The position numbers and the translations under genes were made by a program. A stretch of DNA of 64,000 nucleotides from Halarcobacter sp. (GTDB taxonomy: Bacteria > Campylobacterota > Campylobacteria > Campylobacterales > Arcobacteraceae). Under the pieces are notes generated by a model that was given only the letters and a program-made list of their open reading frames with translations, was not told the origin of the DNA and made no database searches. Below are positions 61,591 through 64,000 of this stretch, piece by piece. The stretch covers positions 1-64,000 of the forward strand of contig JAQYVX010000010.1 of NCBI GenBank assembly GCA_030145305.1. Reading direction: 5' to 3'. The stretch's first letter is position 1, and every line of letters starts with the position of its first letter.

Positions 61591-63278
61591 CTTTGACTCT
61601 CTTTTATTTTTTGAACATCAACTAAAATAAAACCATCTGTACAATCTGAAAAATTTGTATCAACATTAAATCCTAAAAATTTAACTCCACCTTCTTCACA
61701 AATATCAGAATATTGTTTATATAAAGTTGGAACTGTAGTTCCCATACTATTTAGAGTAGATTTTAAAGTTTTAAAATCTTTTTTTCTATCATCTAAAACA
61801 AAATTATTTTTTAAATCTTGTATATGAGAAGAGTATTGGTAAGGCATTTTTGATTCTACCATTTCATCTTTATTTGAAAAATAGTGTGAATAATAAAAGA
61901 CTAACATATCTTTTGCAGCACTTGGAAGTGTTCCTGAAATTGATACTGGACCAAACATATATTTTACATTTGGGTGTGTTTTTAAATAAGCTCCAATTCC
62001 ATACCATAAATAATCTAATGCTCTAGTTCCCCAATATTTTGGTTGAACAAAACTACGTCCTAGTTCAATTGAGTCATTTAAATAATCATTAAAGGTATCA
62101 TGGTATTTAAATAAGCTATTAGAATAAAATCCTTTTACTCCAGCACTTTCATTTATAAATTTCCCATTCCCAATTCTATAAGAGCCTACAATTTCTAGGT
62201 CATTTTCATCCCAAAGAATAATATGTTGATAGTAAATATCATATTTATCAGTATCTCTTTTTTTATTAATTCCTTCACCAACTTTTCTAAAAGACAATTC
62301 TCTTAAACGTCCAAGCTCTTTTAATACAGTTGAATCATCCTCATAATCATATAAATATATTTTTTTGCCATCAGATGTTTCTCCAATCAGTTTTGATTTT
62401 TTTAATTCTTTAATAACATCATCTTTTTTTTGTGGATGAGCAATAGCTTTTTGTGTTTTAAAAAAAGATTTTTTTCCTTTTTTTAGCGCATACAAATGTT
62501 TTTTGTATATATCAACAATATACTTTTTATCCAAACCTCTGGGTTTTATATTTTCATTTGGAATTATTTCACCAATTTTTATATTGATATTTGTTGATTT
62601 CTTCTTGAACATTTCATGGGATAAAAGAAAAGTTGAAAATGTTTTATTTATTACTGACATCGTATAAAATGCTTTTGAGTTCTTTCCTCCAATATAGATT
62701 GGAAGAATAGGAGCATTTGCATTGGATGCAAAATTTAAAAAGCCCTTATTCCAAAGAGGATCTTTCACCCCTTTTGCACTAGCTCTACTAACTTCCCCTG
62801 CTGGAAAAATAATAAGAGCATAATCTTTATTCAAAGTATCATAGACTGTTTGAATATCTTTTTTTGCTTGTCTAATTTTGTAATTATCAATTGGAATAAG
62901 AAGAGGTTTTAAAGAATCAATACCAACTAAAAAATCATTTGCAATAATTTTTACATCTTTTCTTACTGTACCAACTAATTTTAGTAGTGATAAGGCATCT
63001 AAAGCACCTAAAGGATGATTTGCAATTATTACAACTTTTCCAGAACTTGGAATATTTTGAATATCATTACTTGAAACACTATAATCAAATTCAAAATAAT
63101 CTAATACTGCATCAACAAATTCAAAACCTTTTAAATGAGAATTGTTTAGAAGAAACTCATTGATAGAGTTCTCATGTATCACTTTTTTTGCAATTTTTAT
63201 TACAGATTTACTTAAAAAATTTGGCTTTTTTGCAAGCTTAGGGAACTTTTTTTCTATCTCTTTTTGTACATCGATCAT
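61569..63278 (-). CDS. Two-domain acyltransferase, OlsF-like (ornithine lipid synthesis candidate)
   Basis: A 569-residue protein. The first 280 residues are a PlsC-type O-acyltransferase with the H-x4-D motif ANHPLGALDAL and the substrate loop IIFPAGEVSRA. Residues about 310-560 resemble GNAT/hemolysin-type N-acyltransferases of the OlsB kind (ELGRLRELSFRKVGEG, then SIELGRSFVQPKYWG). That order is the domain plan of OlsF, the bifunctional ornithine lipid synthase, which makes phosphorus-free membrane lipid. The assignment rests on domain order; other lipid targets are possible. The gene is alone, divergent from the DUF445 gene. Confidence 0.82.
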   Translation of the reverse strand: MIDVQKEIEKKFPKLAKKPNFLSKSVIKIAKKVIHENSINEFLLNNSHLKGFEFVDAVLDYFEFDYSVSSNDIQNIPSSGKVVIIANHPLGALDALSLLKLVGTVRKDVKIIANDFLVGIDSLKPLLIPIDNYKIRQAKKDIQTVYDTLNKDYALIIFPAGEVSRASAKGVKDPLWNKGFLNFASNANAPILPIYIGGKNSKAFYTMSVINKTFSTFLLSHEMFKKKSTNINIKIGEIIPNENIKPRGLDKKYIVDIYKKHLYALKKGKKSFFKTQKAIAHPQKKDDVIKELKKSKLIGETSDGKKIYLYDYEDDSTVLKELGRLRELSFRKVGEGINKKRDTDKYDIYYQHIILWDENDLEIVGSYRIGNGKFINESAGVKGFYSNSLFKYHDTFNDYLNDSIELGRSFVQPKYWGTRALDYLWYGIGAYLKTHPNVKYMFGPVSISGTLPSAAKDMLVFYYSHYFSNKDEMVESKMPYQYSSHIQDLKNNFVLDDRKKDFKTLKSTLNSMGTTVPTLYKQYSDICEEGGVKFLGFNVDTNFSDCTDGFILVDVQKIKESQRKRYIGE

Positions 63279-63430
63279 AGATTCTCCTTGAATTAATAAT
63301 TTTAGGAAAAATCTATTACAAGATAGTTACAAAGAAAGCCAGAAAGTAAAAGATAATATAAATATCTGACTTTCTCTTTACTAAGTTTATGATAAAATTC
63401 TGTTTTTATAATTAGATAAGGATTTGAAAA

Positions 63431-64000
63431 ATGAATAAATCAGATATTACAAATATACTTACAATCTTACTTTTAGCATATGGTTATGGAAATGATAATC
63501 AAGTACTTTTTACAATCGGACTTTTTGCTTTTAGTGGAGCTATTACCAATACTCTTGCTATTCATATGCTTTTTGAAAAAGTGCCATTTTTATATGGTTC
63601 AGGAGTTATAGAAAAGAAATTTGGACAATTTAAATTGTCTATTCATAATCTTATGATGAATCAATTTTTCAATAAAGAAAACTTAAAAAAATTCTTTCAA
63701 GAAGAAGTTTCAAGTGCAAAAAATACAATAGACTTTGAAAAACTTTTAAAGAAAACGGATTTTACACCTGCTTATGATTCTTTAAAAGAAGCAGTTTTAG
63801 AATCTTCTTTTGGAAGTATGTTAGGTATGTTTGGAGGAGTTGCTGCTTTAGAACCTCTAAAAAAACCATTTACAAAAAAGCTTCAAGCTTCAATTATTAA
63901 TATTTCAAAAACAGAATCTTTTCAAAATGTTTTAAATGACGCCTTGAAATCAGATGATTTAAGTGATGATATTCACGAAAAATTAAGCACAATTGTAAAC
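63431..64000 (+). CDS. DUF445-family membrane protein (3' end outside window)
   Basis: The frame is open from the ATG at 63431 (AAGGATTTG upstream) to the window end, 190 codons. The N-terminus has hydrophobic segments (ILTILLLAYGYG and FTIGLFAFSGAITNTLAIHM) followed by the DUF445 pattern MLFEKVPFLYGSGVIEKKFG, where Campylobacterota members guide a long helical cytoplasmic region. Function is not established for the family. It is divergent from the acyltransferase gene, 152 bp away. Confidence 0.85.
   Translation, partial: MNKSDITNILTILLLAYGYGNDNQVLFTIGLFAFSGAITNTLAIHMLFEKVPFLYGSGVIEKKFGQFKLSIHNLMMNQFFNKENLKKFFQEEVSSAKNTIDFEKLLKKTDFTPAYDSLKEAVLESSFGSMLGMFGGVAALEPLKKPFTKKLQASIINISKTESFQNVLNDALKSDDLSDDIHEKLSTIVN

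Noticed and set aside
1-64000. CRISPR array, rRNA or tRNA genes
   Set aside because: No regularly spaced repeats and no tRNA-like cloverleaf or rRNA signatures were seen in the intergenic regions; short tRNAs cannot be fully excluded by eye.

Overview
The window is chromosomal DNA from a low-GC, AT-rich member of the Campylobacterota, most likely Arcobacteraceae. The evidence is the epsilonproteobacterial nap gene order (napA-G-H-B-F-L-D without napC), an nrfH-nrfA-nrfI cluster with a CXXCK-heme nitrite reductase, a CosR/HsrA-type regulator, the PEB4-fba pair, and the secD-secF-leuS-lptE-folC-M23-bactofilin string. Initiation at TTG and GTG is common (389-391 complement, 603, 38686, 40805, 48584, 51436, 57365). 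No rRNA, tRNA, CRISPR array or transposase gene was seen.

Region by region. 1-2.3 kb: a partial Sel1-repeat lipoprotein, a receiver-PAS-coiled-coil protein and a small secreted protein. 2.3-15.6 kb: two nitrate/nitrite respiration operons on the minus strand, nrfHA(I) for nitrite to ammonium and napAGHBFLD plus a PAS gene for periplasmic nitrate reduction. Each is preceded by a perfect TTGAC-N4-GTCAA palindrome centred at about -41.5 from a plausible -10 box. 15.8-20 kb: a four-gene polar amino-acid ABC transporter (Aap/Bzt type). 20.2-23.6 kb: two Crp/Fnr-family regulators, one coupled by a 4-bp overlap to a PilJ-type membrane sensor without a transmitter domain, followed by divergent moaA (molybdenum cofactor). 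This block is the obvious candidate control unit for nap and nrf.

23.6-34 kb: housekeeping and unknown genes, including rpsO, an Rrf2 regulator coupled to a DHH phosphoesterase, a CosR/HsrA-like response regulator with a normal phospho-acceptor Asp and an adjacent histidine kinase, peb4, fba and exbBD. 34.0-37.0 kb: an insertion carrying one large gene that encodes a nuclease-like N-terminus fused to a NACHT NTPase, a candidate anti-phage defence protein. It is bounded by a perfect 24-bp direct repeat (33998-34021 and 36961-36984), and a short integrase-like remnant lies at its right edge. The repeat holds the promoter of the next gene, so the insertion appears to have split, and duplicated part of, a compact divergent promoter.

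37-64 kb: core functions, mostly on the plus strand: a PLP enzyme, an HPP membrane protein, aroK-hisD-DUF2018-polyprenyl synthase-hemA-proS, an MscS channel, a tRNA nucleotidyltransferase-like protein, lnt, yajC-secD-secF, leuS-lptE-folC-csd1-ccmA (protein export, outer-membrane assembly and cell shape), a helicase with a TOTE-type primase-like domain, a KefB-type antiporter, a two-domain OlsF-like acyltransferase and the start of a DUF445 protein. Most transcription-unit ends carry clear hairpins, several of them bidirectional.
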